Below are positions 55,085 through 63,430 of a stretch of DNA of 64,000 nt, in pieces. The stretch lies in contig CANIII010000013.1 in NCBI GenBank assembly GCA_947467605.1, forward strand, positions 1 to 64,000. The letters run 5' to 3'. How positions within the stretch are numbered: the stretch's first letter is position 1; every line of letters begins with the position of its first letter. Source of the DNA: Acidobacteriota bacterium. GTDB lineage: Bacteria > Acidobacteriota > Vicinamibacteria > Vicinamibacterales > SCN-69-37. Below the pieces are notes generated by a model. That model ran no database searches, was not told where the DNA came from, and was given only the letters and a program-made list of their open reading frames with translations. The position numbers were made by a program, and so were the translations under genes.

Positions 55085-55331
55085 GCGCGGATGATAGTCA
55101 ATCGGTCGTCGCGAGGGAACAGGCTGGCACGGCGTTTGCTCTTAGGACGGTAGAGACCGTCGATGTCGGCTCAGCCTGCGGAATTGACCGCAGTGGCGCG
55201 GGAATCTCCCCCAAGCGACCGCCCAGGCACAGCCGTCCGCAACGCCCTCGACATCGTCGGCCTCTCTTTATTGGTGTGGGGCTACTATGGGCCCGGGCAA
55301 TTCTCATTTTGTAGGCGTTGGAGGGTTCGTG
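55085..55331. other. Leader region of the cytochrome c gene
   Basis: A 247-bp gap. An ATG at 55163 opens a frame reading MSAQPAELTAVARESPPSDR and a hydrophobic ALDIVGLSLLVWGYYGP, then runs into the cytochrome gene in another frame; it could be the start of a lost membrane protein. GGAGGG lies 9 bp before the cytochrome ATG. No tRNA or clear promoter was found. Confidence 0.3.
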
Positions 55332-55676
55332 ATGAAACGTTTCTCTGCGGTAGTGGCGTTGGTGATGTTTGCGGGTGTCGGGGTGTTTGCTCAGGGCAAG
55401 GTCGACGAAGGCAAGGCGGCCTACGCGTTGCACAAGTGCAGCACCTGTCATGCGATTGGTGGCGCTGGCGGCAAGCTGGCATCGTCGCTTGATGGTGTGG
55501 GCACGAAGCTGAAGGTGGCCGACATCAAGAAGTGGCTCGAAGATCCGGCGGCGATGGAAGCCAAGCTCGACAAGAAGCCGAAGATGGCGATGTCGGCGGC
55601 GGCGTCGTTCAAGACCAAGAAGATCACGCCGGCGGAAATTGACGCGATGACGGCGTATCTGGCGACACTCAAGTAG
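55332..55676 (+). CDS. Monoheme class I cytochrome c, periplasmic
   Basis: The protein has 114 residues from ATG 55332. A signal peptide (VVALVMFAGVGVFAQ) is followed by one heme site CSTCH (36-40). The likely axial Met lies in KPKMAMSAAASF, and the C-terminal helix ITPAEIDAMTAYLATLK is typical of small cytochromes c. It could carry electrons between inner-membrane donors and the decaheme cytochrome encoded next. The gene has its own terminator (55699-55740), so it can be expressed separately. Confidence 0.93.
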   Translation: MKRFSAVVALVMFAGVGVFAQGKVDEGKAAYALHKCSTCHAIGGAGGKLASSLDGVGTKLKVADIKKWLEDPAAMEAKLDKKPKMAMSAAASFKTKKITPAEIDAMTAYLATLK

Positions 55677-55698
55677 CGTCAGGCCTCAAAGTTTTACG

Positions 55699-55740
55699 AG
55701 GTGTCGGGTGCAGCGATGCGCTCCGACACCTTTTCTTTTT
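55699..55740 (+). terminator. Intrinsic terminator after the cytochrome c gene
   Basis: AGGTGTCGG (55699-55707) pairs with CCGACACCT (55723-55731) around a 15-nt loop and is followed by TTTTCTTTTT. It separates the monoheme cytochrome from the decaheme/porin pair. Confidence 0.9.
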
Positions 55741-55796
55741 GGATCCTCCTCACTTGTGGCACACCGATTGCTCTACTAACGCGTAGGAGAATCATC

Positions 55797-56795
55797 GTGC
55801 GACACCTCAGAAAGCTTCGAACGGCTCCAACTCTTTGGCTGATAGGGCTTTGCGCGCTGTGGCTCACGGTTGTTGTGCGCGCCGGCGTGGTCCAGCCGAG
55901 TGGGAAAAAAGCCGCAATGGCTGCGGAATACCAGCAGGCCGCGGCCCCGGTCAAGCCGGCTGCGACGGCGGCGCCAGCCTCGAACGCGACTCTGGTCGGT
56001 GACGACACCTGTAGCACGTGTCACTCGAAGCAGGCGGACGGCTACGCGAAGACGCCGCATCACATGAAGAGCGACACGCGCACGCCCGCTGGCAAGCAGG
56101 GGTGCGAGACCTGTCACGGCGCGGGCAGCGCGCACGCGGCCGATCCTGAAAAGCAGCACCTGAAGAAGTTTTCGACGATGTCGTCCGACGATGTGAACGC
56201 GACGTGCGCGACGTGCCATAACAAGGGCGAGCATGTCCTCTGGCAGGGCAGCACGCACGAGTCACGCGGCGTCTCCTGCATCAGCTGCCACAGCGTGCAC
56301 GCGCCGGAGTCCGACAAAGGTCAACTGAAGAAGAAGACCCAGATCGAGACGTGCGCCGTCTGCCATCGCGACAAGGCCTCGAAGCTCGATCGCTCGGGCC
56401 ACATGCCGGTGCGCGAAGGCAAGATGCAGTGCTCGTCGTGCCACAACACGCACGGCAGCACGGGGCAGAAGATGCTGCGCGTCGGCGATTCAGTCGCCGA
56501 GCTGTGCACCTCCTGCCACGCGGATAAGCGCGGGCCGTTCCTCTGGGAACATGCGCCATCACGCGAAGGGTGCGTTACCTGTCACGACGCGCACGGTTCG
56601 TCGAATGACCGCATGCTCGTCGCCAAGCAGCCGTTCCTCTGTCAGCGCTGCCATGCGCCGTCGGGTCATCCCGGCAGCGTGTATGACGGCACACAGATCG
56701 CCACCAGCGTTCGCATCTTTGCCAGGGGTTGCGTGCAGTGCCACGCCGCGATCCATGGATCCAATCACCCCGCTGGCAACCGATTCCTGCGGTAG
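55797..56795 (+). CDS. Decaheme c-type cytochrome, DmsE/MtrA family
   Basis: The protein has 332 residues from GTG 55797 (TAGGAGA 6 nt upstream); MtrA is 333. An N-terminal hydrophobic signal (LWLIGLCALWLTVVVRAG) and an Ala/Pro-rich spacer are followed by ten CxxCH sites: CSTCH, CETCH, CATCH, CISCH, CAVCH, CSSCH, CTSCH, CVTCH, CQRCH and CVQCH. Many extra His residues can serve as distal ligands. MtrA-type proteins sit inside an MtrB-type barrel and pass electrons across the outer membrane. The barrel gene follows by 13 bp with a strong RBS. Confidence 0.95.
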   Translation: MRHLRKLRTAPTLWLIGLCALWLTVVVRAGVVQPSGKKAAMAAEYQQAAAPVKPAATAAPASNATLVGDDTCSTCHSKQADGYAKTPHHMKSDTRTPAGKQGCETCHGAGSAHAADPEKQHLKKFSTMSSDDVNATCATCHNKGEHVLWQGSTHESRGVSCISCHSVHAPESDKGQLKKKTQIETCAVCHRDKASKLDRSGHMPVREGKMQCSSCHNTHGSTGQKMLRVGDSVAELCTSCHADKRGPFLWEHAPSREGCVTCHDAHGSSNDRMLVAKQPFLCQRCHAPSGHPGSVYDGTQIATSVRIFARGCVQCHAAIHGSNHPAGNRFLR

Positions 56796-56808
56796 AGGGA
56801 GGCCTATC

Positions 56809-58965
56809 ATGCGCATCTTCAAGAGCATTTCGATTCTCGCGTTGGCGCTGGCCCCGGCGGCCGCCTACGCCCAAAGCACTGACACGCCCGCGATCTATCG
56901 CGGCTATCTCGACTTCGGCGCACGCGCGACGACGTCGACCGGCGAGCCGGCGCGGTACGAGCGGTTCCGCGATCTGACGGACGGGCTGTTTGCCGAGACG
57001 TTCCGCCTGGACGCCGAGAAGAATGGCTGGCTGATCAAGCTCGGCGCGGATCACGTGCTCGCGAGCGATCAGAAGTACACGGCGAGTTTTGTGAAGTCGG
57101 GCACGTTCAAGGCCAACGCGTCATGGGATCAGATTCCGTTTCTGATGATCCGCACCGCGCAGACCCCCTACCTGCAGCCGACACCCGGCGTCTTCATTCT
57201 GGACGACAACCTGCAGAAGTCATGGATTGCGTTGTCGACGACGGCACCGACCGGCGGGTTTGCGCCGCGGTACGCGTCGTTTCTGACGACGGTGAACAAC
57301 TCGCCGAAGTTTGAGCTGTCACAGAAGCGCCACACGGCTGGTGGCGGCGTTGAGTACCTGCTGAGCGAGAACGCCACGTTCAAGATCAACGCCAAGCACG
57401 CGACGCGTGACGGTTCGATGCCGTACGGCGCGTATCTCGGGACGGAGATCGAGTTGGCGCAGCCGATCAGCCAGTCGATCTCTGATCTGGACGCCTCTGT
57501 GGAGGCGACGCACGGCATCGCGCTCTTCCGCGTGGGCTACACGGGCAGTTGGTTCACGAACAACGCGGATCCGACGATTTTCGACAATCCCACATCACTC
57601 ACCGACATTGCGACGGCGTCGAGTCGCGGCCGTCTGCCGCGATTGGCGCAGAACAGCACGAAGCTCGGCGTCAACGGGATGGTGTCGCTCAAGCTCGCGC
57701 ACAAGTCTCGTCTGACGGCCTACGCCACGATGTCGACGTTGAAGGACGGCGGGGAAGCGATCATTCCGTTCACGATCAACAGCGCGGCGACCAGCGTGCC
57801 GCTCTTCCGCGACACCTTGCAGGGCAAGGTGCAGACCACGGCTGCGAACATCACGTTCTCGTCGCGTCCGACCAAGACGTTCAACTTCGTGGCGCGGTAT
57901 CGCTACTTCAACTACGACAACCAGACGCCGGGGTGGACGAACACGGCCCATGTGCGGTACGACAACAGCTTCCAGTCGCTGGCCACGGCACCGATCTCGT
58001 CGGAGGTCTACAGCATGAAGCGCAACAACCTCGACGCCGATCTCTACGTGACGCCGATGGGACGCGCGACGTTCAGCGTCGGCGCTTCACGCAACACCGA
58101 GTCGCGCAACGACCGCATCTATACGGGCAGCACGGAAAACGTGGCGCGCGTGAAGGTGGACGTCATTGGCCAGAGCTTCCTCACCATGCGCAGCGTGTAT
58201 GAGTACTCGCAGCGGCGTGGCGAGGGATTTGATCAGACCGTGCTGACCGGCGCCGCCGAGCAGCCGCTGATGCGGCACTTTGACATCGCCGACCGCAATC
58301 GCAGCCGAGTGTCCCTTGTGGCCTCGCTGATGGCCAATGCGAATTTGGGCCTCAACCTCTCGACGGCCGCCGGCAAGGACGACTACCTGAATACGACGAT
58401 CGGCCTGCGCGACAACAACCACCGCGTCTACAGCGCGGGCATCACCGGCACACCGACCGAGCAGCTGGCCTTGGGGATTTCGTACTCGTACGAAGATTAC
58501 AAGAGCACGCAGATGAACAACACCGCGTCGGTCACGGCCACGACCGACCAGTCGAAGTACTTCTCGACCGCCGGCGACGACAAGGTGCACTCGGTGATCG
58601 CGACGGCCGATGTGACCAGCATTGCCGACAAAGTCGATGTGCACTTCGCGTACGACTTCAATCGCACTCGCGCGACCTACGTGTATGGCACGGGCGACCC
58701 CGTGGCCTCGACCCTGGCCGTGCCGGTGCAGTTGCCGACGATCAAGAGCGATCTGACACGCGGGAGCGTCGACGCGATCTATCACGCGACGAAACGGGTG
58801 TCGCTGGGGCTCACGTATTGGTACGACAAGTACGGCGTGACCGACTACACGCTTGACTCGCAGGCGCAGGATGCGCGCGTGCCCGGCAACTACATGTTGC
58901 TCGGCTATGCGTTTGAGCCCTACACGGCGCAGACGCTGTGGGGCCGCGTGATGCTGCGCTGGTAA
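56809..58965 (+). CDS. MtrB/PioB-family outer-membrane porin for the decaheme cytochrome
   Basis: The protein has 718 residues from ATG 56809 (AGAGGGAGG upstream); the frame extends 258 bp upstream but that overlaps the cytochrome gene. A signal peptide (ILALALAPAAAYAQ) is followed by alternating beta-strand sequence throughout (FKINAKHATRDGSMPYGAYL, LALGISYSYEDYKS). The C-terminal residue is Trp, as in barrel proteins recognised by BAM. MtrB normally has 26-28 strands and about 700 residues. No N-terminal CxxC of Shewanella MtrB is present. It sheathes the decaheme cytochrome. Confidence 0.93.
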   Translation: MRIFKSISILALALAPAAAYAQSTDTPAIYRGYLDFGARATTSTGEPARYERFRDLTDGLFAETFRLDAEKNGWLIKLGADHVLASDQKYTASFVKSGTFKANASWDQIPFLMIRTAQTPYLQPTPGVFILDDNLQKSWIALSTTAPTGGFAPRYASFLTTVNNSPKFELSQKRHTAGGGVEYLLSENATFKINAKHATRDGSMPYGAYLGTEIELAQPISQSISDLDASVEATHGIALFRVGYTGSWFTNNADPTIFDNPTSLTDIATASSRGRLPRLAQNSTKLGVNGMVSLKLAHKSRLTAYATMSTLKDGGEAIIPFTINSAATSVPLFRDTLQGKVQTTAANITFSSRPTKTFNFVARYRYFNYDNQTPGWTNTAHVRYDNSFQSLATAPISSEVYSMKRNNLDADLYVTPMGRATFSVGASRNTESRNDRIYTGSTENVARVKVDVIGQSFLTMRSVYEYSQRRGEGFDQTVLTGAAEQPLMRHFDIADRNRSRVSLVASLMANANLGLNLSTAAGKDDYLNTTIGLRDNNHRVYSAGITGTPTEQLALGISYSYEDYKSTQMNNTASVTATTDQSKYFSTAGDDKVHSVIATADVTSIADKVDVHFAYDFNRTRATYVYGTGDPVASTLAVPVQLPTIKSDLTRGSVDAIYHATKRVSLGLTYWYDKYGVTDYTLDSQAQDARVPGNYMLLGYAFEPYTAQTLWGRVMLRW

Positions 58966-58980
58966 GACCGGAACAGGGAC

Positions 58981-59032
58981 GCACGGTGCTGCTGCACCGT
59001 GCGTAAATGGCCGCGGAGCTCCGGCTCCGCGG
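58981..59032. terminator. Twin hairpins between mtrB-type gene and glgB
   Basis: Two perfect 9-bp stems in tandem. GCACGGTGC (58981-58989) pairs with GCACCGTGC (58994-59002). CCGCGGAGC (59011-59019) pairs with GCTCCGCGG (59024-59032), with TATTTGT after it on the plus strand. They lie between convergent stops and can end both transcripts. Confidence 0.7.
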
Positions 59033-60931
59033 CTATTTGTCTGTACGCTTCAGAAAAATGGCACCGAGCGGCGGGAGTGACAGCGACAGCGAGTGATCGC
59101 GGCCGTGCGCCGGGATCGCGTCGGTGTGGAGCCCGCCCTGATTGCCGACGTTGCTGCCGCCATAGGCCGTCGCGTCGCTGTTCAGCAGCTCCTGGTAGTA
59201 GCCCGCCTCCGGCACGCCGATGCGATACCCCTCGCGGACGATCGGCGTCCAGTTCACGACAGCAATGACGGAGTCCTCGGGATCGGTCGCGCGACGGATC
59301 AGCGAGACGACGCTGGCATCGCTGTCGTTGCAGTCGATCCATTCGAACCCCGGTGCCGTAAAGTCCACCTGATGGAGTGCGGCCTCGCGCTGATAGAGGT
59401 GGTTGAGGTCGGTCACAAACTTCAGGATCTCTGAGTGGTAACCGCCGTCGAGCAGGTGCCAGTCGAGCGAGCGCTCGTGCGTCCATTCGCGCCACTGTCC
59501 GAACTCGCAGCCCATGAACATGAGCTTCTTGCCGGGATGCGCATACATGAACGCGTACAGCGCGCGCAGGTTCGCCGCCTTCTGCCACGCATCGCCCGCC
59601 ATCTTCGTGAGCATCGAGCCCTTGCCGTGCACGACTTCGTCGTGCGAGAACGGCAGGATGAAGTTCTCGTTGAACGCGTAGAGCATCGAGAACGTCAGGT
59701 GGCGATGCTCCCAGCGCCGGTAGATCGGGTCCTTGCCGGCGTAGGTGAGGATGTCGTGCATCCAGCCCATGTTCCACTTGAACGTGAAGCCCAAGCCGCC
59801 AATCCACGTCGGCCCGCTCACCGCCGGAAACGCCGTCGACTCTTCAGCGATCATCACCGTGCCCGGCTGTTCGTCGTGCGTCGCGGCATTCAGCTCGCGC
59901 AGAAAATCAATGGCCTCGAGATTCTCGCGACCGCCGTGGCGATTGGGCACCCACTCGCCCTCTTTGCGCGAGTAGTCGAGATAGAGCATTGACGCCACCG
60001 CATCCACGCGCAGGCCGTCGATGTGAAACGACTCGAGCCAGAAGAGCGCGTTCGTGATGAGGAAGTTCCGGACCTCGTGCCGCCCGTAGTTGAAGATCAG
60101 CGTGCCCCAGTCCTGATGCTCGCCCTGCCGCGGATCTTCGTGTTCGAACAGCGCCGTGCCATCGAAACGGCGCAGCCCCTGCGCGTCTTTCGGGAAGTGC
60201 CCTGGCACCCAGTCGAGAATCACGCCGATGCCGGCGCGATGACACTCGTCAACCAGATACCGAAAGTCGTCGGGCGAACCCAGGCGACTGATCGTCGCGA
60301 AGTAGCCCGTCACTTGATATCCCCACGACGGCTCGTAGGGATGCTCCATGACCGGCAGAAATTCAATGTGCGTGAAGCCGCGCTCGACGACGTACGGGAT
60401 CAGGTCGCGCGCCAGTTCACGCCAATCCAGTGCGCGATGGCCATCGTCGGGCGCGCGGCGCCAGGAACTCGGGTGCACCTCGTAGATCGCCATTGGCTGA
60501 TCGAGGCGTGTGCCGCCCTCGCGTCGCGCCGTCATCCACGCATCGTCGCGCCATGTGTAGGTGTTGAGCGTTGAGGTCAGCGATGCGTCGTGCGGCGGCA
60601 CCTCGCACTGGAGGCCGAAGGGATCAGCTTTCAGGAAGAACGGGCCGCCGCCGTGCGGCTGGATCTCGAACTTGTAGGCTTCACCCGCGGTCAGATGTGG
60701 AATGAACCGTTCCCAGATGCCGCTCGATCCCACTGCGGACATCGGATGTTCACGTCCATCCCACTGGTTGAACTGGCCGACGACTGAGACGCGCGCGGCA
60801 CCGGGTGCCCAGACGGCGAAGTGATAGCCGGCGATGCCGTCGTGTTCAATGGCGCGCGCACCGAGCTTTTCCCACGCCCGTCGCCAATGGCCCTCGTTCC
60901 AGAGGTGGCAGTCGGTATCAGTGAGAAACAT
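59033..60931 (-). CDS. glgB: 1,4-alpha-glucan branching enzyme
   Basis: The protein has 632 residues. CBM48 (about 30-110, [20 protein letters not shown]) is followed by a GH13 barrel ([30 protein letters not shown]). Catalytic set: nucleophile Asp310 in [11 protein letters not shown], acid Glu363 in VMIAEEST and Asp431 in [13 protein letters not shown]. It adds alpha-1,6 branches to glycogen. It is at the short end of the family (no extra N-terminal domain, about 630 against 730). No other glg gene is in the window. It starts 6 bp after the HxlR gene. Confidence 0.96.
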   Translation of the reverse strand: MFLTDTDCHLWNEGHWRRAWEKLGARAIEHDGIAGYHFAVWAPGAARVSVVGQFNQWDGREHPMSAVGSSGIWERFIPHLTAGEAYKFEIQPHGGGPFFLKADPFGLQCEVPPHDASLTSTLNTYTWRDDAWMTARREGGTRLDQPMAIYEVHPSSWRRAPDDGHRALDWRELARDLIPYVVERGFTHIEFLPVMEHPYEPSWGYQVTGYFATISRLGSPDDFRYLVDECHRAGIGVILDWVPGHFPKDAQGLRRFDGTALFEHEDPRQGEHQDWGTLIFNYGRHEVRNFLITNALFWLESFHIDGLRVDAVASMLYLDYSRKEGEWVPNRHGGRENLEAIDFLRELNAATHDEQPGTVMIAEESTAFPAVSGPTWIGGLGFTFKWNMGWMHDILTYAGKDPIYRRWEHRHLTFSMLYAFNENFILPFSHDEVVHGKGSMLTKMAGDAWQKAANLRALYAFMYAHPGKKLMFMGCEFGQWREWTHERSLDWHLLDGGYHSEILKFVTDLNHLYQREAALHQVDFTAPGFEWIDCNDSDASVVSLIRRATDPEDSVIAVVNWTPIVREGYRIGVPEAGYYQELLNSDATAYGGSNVGNQGGLHTDAIPAHGRDHSLSLSLPPLGAIFLKRTDK

Positions 60932-60937
60932 GGTCGT

Positions 60938-61342
60938 TCAGGTGCGTGCGCGGAGGTGGCGGGCGGGGCGTGTCGCGCGCGCCTGGCGCACGGGCCGCGG
61001 CTGTCGGACGCGCCGCGCGCCCAGAGCGACGTGATCCGCATCGATCCAGCGCTCGGCCCAGTGGCCGATCGCCTCGAGCGATTTCTGCAGTTCTTTGCCT
61101 TTTTGTGTGAGCTCGTATTCGACGCGAATCGGCGGATCGGGCAGCACGTGACGCGAAATGATGCCTTCCGATTCGAGCACCCGCAGCCGCTCCGAGAGCA
61201 TGCGATCGCTGATTTCGGGAATCGCGTCGCGCAGTTCCGCGAAGCGGGCCCGGCCGCCCATCAGCAGGCGGACCAAGGCGCCCGTCCAGCGTCCGCCGAT
61301 CAATTCGATCGCCTTGTGAAAGCGGGGACAGAGGCCACTCAT
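60938..61342 (-). CDS. HxlR-family transcriptional regulator
   Basis: The protein has 134 residues. CPRFHKAIELIGGRWTGALV (Cys near the N-terminus, as in redox-sensing HxlR proteins), RFAELRDAIPEISDRMLSERLRV recognition region, and VLPDPPIRVEYELTQKGKEL wing. The C-terminus is Arg-rich (RRVRQPRPVRQARATRPARH). It diverges from a YceI gene with a strong promoter and inverted repeat between, so it probably represses yceI (and itself) until an electrophile or oxidant reaches the Cys. glgB follows on the same strand. Confidence 0.9.
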   Translation of the reverse strand: MSGLCPRFHKAIELIGGRWTGALVRLLMGGRARFAELRDAIPEISDRMLSERLRVLESEGIISRHVLPDPPIRVEYELTQKGKELQKSLEAIGHWAERWIDADHVALGARRVRQPRPVRQARATRPARHLRART

Positions 61343-61370
61343 GAGCTCCAGTGTAACAAACCTGGACGGC

Positions 61371-61417
61371 TTGACAGAAGTTACTTACTTATATATAGTC
61401 ACATCAGTAAAGTAACT
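61371..61417 (+). promoter_or_regulatory. Promoter and operator of the yceI-type gene
   Basis: TTGACA (61371-61376), 17 bp, TATAGT (61394-61399): a near-consensus sigma-70 promoter. An inverted repeat AGTTACTTACT (61379-61389) with AGTAAAGTAACT (61406-61417) covers the -10 and start site. This is where an HxlR dimer encoded divergently would block RNA polymerase. Confidence 0.75.
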
Positions 61418-61467
61418 CGATTCTGTTTTGCTAGTCCACGCCGCTACCCCCAAAGGAGACCGTAGTC

Positions 61468-62016
61468 ATGAGCACCGCCGCCGTTCCCACCCTCACCACC
61501 TGGACCATCGACCCGACCCACACCGAAGCCGGCTTCGCCGTGAAGCACCTGATGATCTCGACCGTCCGCGGTCGCTTCGGCGACGTGCAGGGGCAGATCT
61601 CGTTCGACCCGACCGACCTGAGCAGTGGTTCGGCCGATGTCACGATCAACGCCACCAGCATCGACACGCGCGAAGCCCAGCGCGATGCGCACCTGCGCAG
61701 CGCCGACTTCTTCGATGTGGAGCAGTTCCCTGTCCTGACCTTCAAGAGCCGTAGTGTCCAGTCCCTCAAGGACGACAGCTTCAAGCTGGTCGGCGATCTG
61801 ACCATCAAGAACGTCTCCCGTGAAGTGGTTCTCGACGTCGAAAATCACGGCCTCCAGAAGGACCCGTGGGGTGGCGAGCGCGCCGGTTTCACGGCCCGCA
61901 CCACGATCAACCGCAAGGACTTCGGTTTGGGCTGGAACGCCGTGCTCGAGGCCGGTGGTGTGGTGGTCGGTGAGGACGTGAAGATCACGCTCGACCTGGA
62001 ACTCATTAAGAAGTAA
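61468..62016 (+). CDS. YceI-family lipid-binding protein
   Basis: The protein has 182 residues. TWTIDPTHTEAGFAVKHLMI, GRFGDVQGQISFDP, SIDTREAQRDAHLRSADFFD, FPVLTFKS and FGLGWNAVLEAGGVVVGEDV are the YceI lipocalin-like motifs. Such proteins bind polyisoprenoid-like lipids and are often induced by stress. No signal peptide is visible, so this one is probably cytoplasmic. AAAGGAG lies 8 nt before the ATG. Controlled by the divergent HxlR regulator through the promoter/operator at 61371-61417. Confidence 0.95.
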   Translation: MSTAAVPTLTTWTIDPTHTEAGFAVKHLMISTVRGRFGDVQGQISFDPTDLSSGSADVTINATSIDTREAQRDAHLRSADFFDVEQFPVLTFKSRSVQSLKDDSFKLVGDLTIKNVSREVVLDVENHGLQKDPWGGERAGFTARTTINRKDFGLGWNAVLEAGGVVVGEDVKITLDLELIKK

Positions 62017-62091
62017 GCGCCCCTGGGTGGCCCGAGGGGTCACCTGAAATGGACAACGCAGGGTGGCAGCGCATTTGCTAAATTGGCTGCC

Positions 62092-62529
62092 ATGCCTGCG
62101 TGCACTGTTCGTTCTCTCTCGACGTCCGTCCTTTTGGCCGCCCTGGTCGTCACAATGGGCTGTGGCAGCACCGCGACAACCCCCACGACGCCTGAGCCTG
62201 CTTCCGTGACTCAGGTCTTCAACGGCTCGATCGGTCTCAACGGTTCCGCGTTCTACTCATTCACCACGACCCAGCAGGGAACGATTTCGTTCCAGCTGAC
62301 CAAAGTGCAGCGCGCCGGCGTCGACGTGGCCGACACGCTGACGATCGGTCTCGGTGGTCCTCGCGGCACCGACTGCAGTTCCTCATCAGCGGTGGCCGCA
62401 GGTGCCAGCGATGCCACATTGCTGGCGGCCTCACAGGCCCCGGGCGTCTACTGCGTGCGCGTGTGGGACGCGGGCATTTTGACCGCCCCCGTCACGTTCT
62501 CGGTTAACATCAAGCGACCAATTCAATGA
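62092..62529 (+). CDS. Lipoprotein of a tandem paralogous family, copy 1
   Basis: The protein has 145 residues with a lipoprotein signal (AALVVTMGC). A Thr/Pro-rich spacer leads to a beta-sandwich-like domain: VTQVFNGSIGLNGSAFYSFT, a TISFQLTKVQ strand, IGLGGPRGTDC, and the closing APGVYCVRVWDAG with VTFSVNIKRP. Two cysteines (GTDC, YCV) could form a disulfide. The pattern resembles prepeptidase C-terminal (PPC) jelly-roll domains, but the family is not one I can name. Stop overlaps the next gene (ATGA). Confidence 0.75.
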   Translation: MPACTVRSLSTSVLLAALVVTMGCGSTATTPTTPEPASVTQVFNGSIGLNGSAFYSFTTTQQGTISFQLTKVQRAGVDVADTLTIGLGGPRGTDCSSSSAVAAGASDATLLAASQAPGVYCVRVWDAGILTAPVTFSVNIKRPIQ

Positions 62530-62954
62530 GACGTCTGACGGTACTAGGACTGATCCTTTCTGCGTGTTCGGCTGCCGGATGCCTCGGTAGTGGAACGACC
62601 ACCCCAGTCGATTACACGATCGTCTCGCCCGTGACTGAGATCTTTCAGGGCACGCTCGACGCCAAGGGCGCGCCGTTCTACTCATTCATCACGGGCAATC
62701 CGGATCCGGTTCGCGTCACGCTCGCGAGCCTGACCAACGCGACGACCGGCGCGGCTGTCTCGACCAACGTCACGCTGGGATTTGGCGTGCCGGACGGCAC
62801 CACGTGCAAGACGACCTTTTCAGTGACGACGACCGGGGCACTGGCTTCGCAGTACTTTCAAGTGGCGACGCCCGGTACCTACTGCGTGATCGTGGCCGAT
62901 CCGGGCACCGTCACCACATCGCTCGCCTTCGCGGTCAGGATCATCCACTCATGA
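62526..62954 (+). CDS. Lipoprotein of the same family, copy 2
   Basis: The protein has 142 residues; signal and lipobox LSACSAAGC. The core repeats copy 1's plan: VTEIFQGTLDAKGAPFYSFI, VRVTLASLTNATTG, LGFGVPDGTTC and TPGTYCVIVADPGTVTTSLA. The two family cysteines are kept. The ATG overlaps the copy 1 stop and its own stop overlaps copy 3, so the three are made in fixed proportion from one message. Confidence 0.75.
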   Translation: MRRLTVLGLILSACSAAGCLGSGTTTPVDYTIVSPVTEIFQGTLDAKGAPFYSFITGNPDPVRVTLASLTNATTGAAVSTNVTLGFGVPDGTTCKTTFSVTTTGALASQYFQVATPGTYCVIVADPGTVTTSLAFAVRIIHS

Positions 62955-63388
62955 TCACCATGCATCGCGCGCGCCTCCTGCTGCTGGTCTGTGCGCTGAC
63001 GCCGTTCGCGGCTGGCTGCGACAACGGACCGCTCGCCTCCACCACGGCCACCACCACGACCACGACGACGACGTCGCCGGTGACTGAGCTCTTCTCAAGC
63101 CAGCTTGCTGTGGGCGGCTATGCGTTTCGTTCGATCACCGCGGCGAAAGCCGGCACGATCTCGGTGACGCTGACGAGCGCGGGTACATCCTCAACACTCA
63201 AGATGGGGCTCGGTCTGGGCATTCCGGATTCGACGGGCACGACGTGCCTGTTCACGCGCTCCACGGAGACCGCGGCCGGCGGCCAGTTGTCTGCCACTGC
63301 TGATCCGGGCAACTACTGCTTGCGCGTGTGGGACCTCGGCACGTTGACGACGACGACGCCGTTCACGGTCACGATCGTTCGGCCTTAA
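62951..63388 (+). CDS. Lipoprotein of the same family, copy 3
   Basis: The protein has 145 residues; lipobox PFAAGC after MITMHRARLLLLVCALT, then a long Thr-rich tract. Core: VTELFSSQLAVGGYAFRSIT, TISVTLTSAGTSS, LGLGIPDSTGTTC and DPGNYCLRVWDLGTLTT. Starts inside copy 2's stop (ATGA). The three copies differ widely at sequence level but keep length, Cys pair and strand order, as expected for old tandem duplicates. Confidence 0.75.
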   Translation: MITMHRARLLLLVCALTPFAAGCDNGPLASTTATTTTTTTTSPVTELFSSQLAVGGYAFRSITAAKAGTISVTLTSAGTSSTLKMGLGLGIPDSTGTTCLFTRSTETAAGGQLSATADPGNYCLRVWDLGTLTTTTPFTVTIVRP

Positions 63389-63403
63389 GATCAAAACGAT
63401 CAA

Positions 63404-63430
63404 CATGGGGGGCCATGGGGCTCCATGGGG
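63404..63430 (+). repeat. Triple CATGGGG repeat, 10-bp period
   Basis: CATGGGG occurs at 63404-63410, 63414-63420 and 63424-63430, exactly one helical turn apart. GATCAA at 63398-63403 and TTGATC at 63434-63439 flank it as an inverted pair. It lies between copy 3 and the last gene, whose ATG is in the third unit. Confidence 0.6.

Noticed and set aside
56551-56808. N-terminal extension of the MtrB-type porin
   Set aside because: Overlaps the heme-binding end of the cytochrome gene; AGAGGGAGG and a signal peptide mark 56809.
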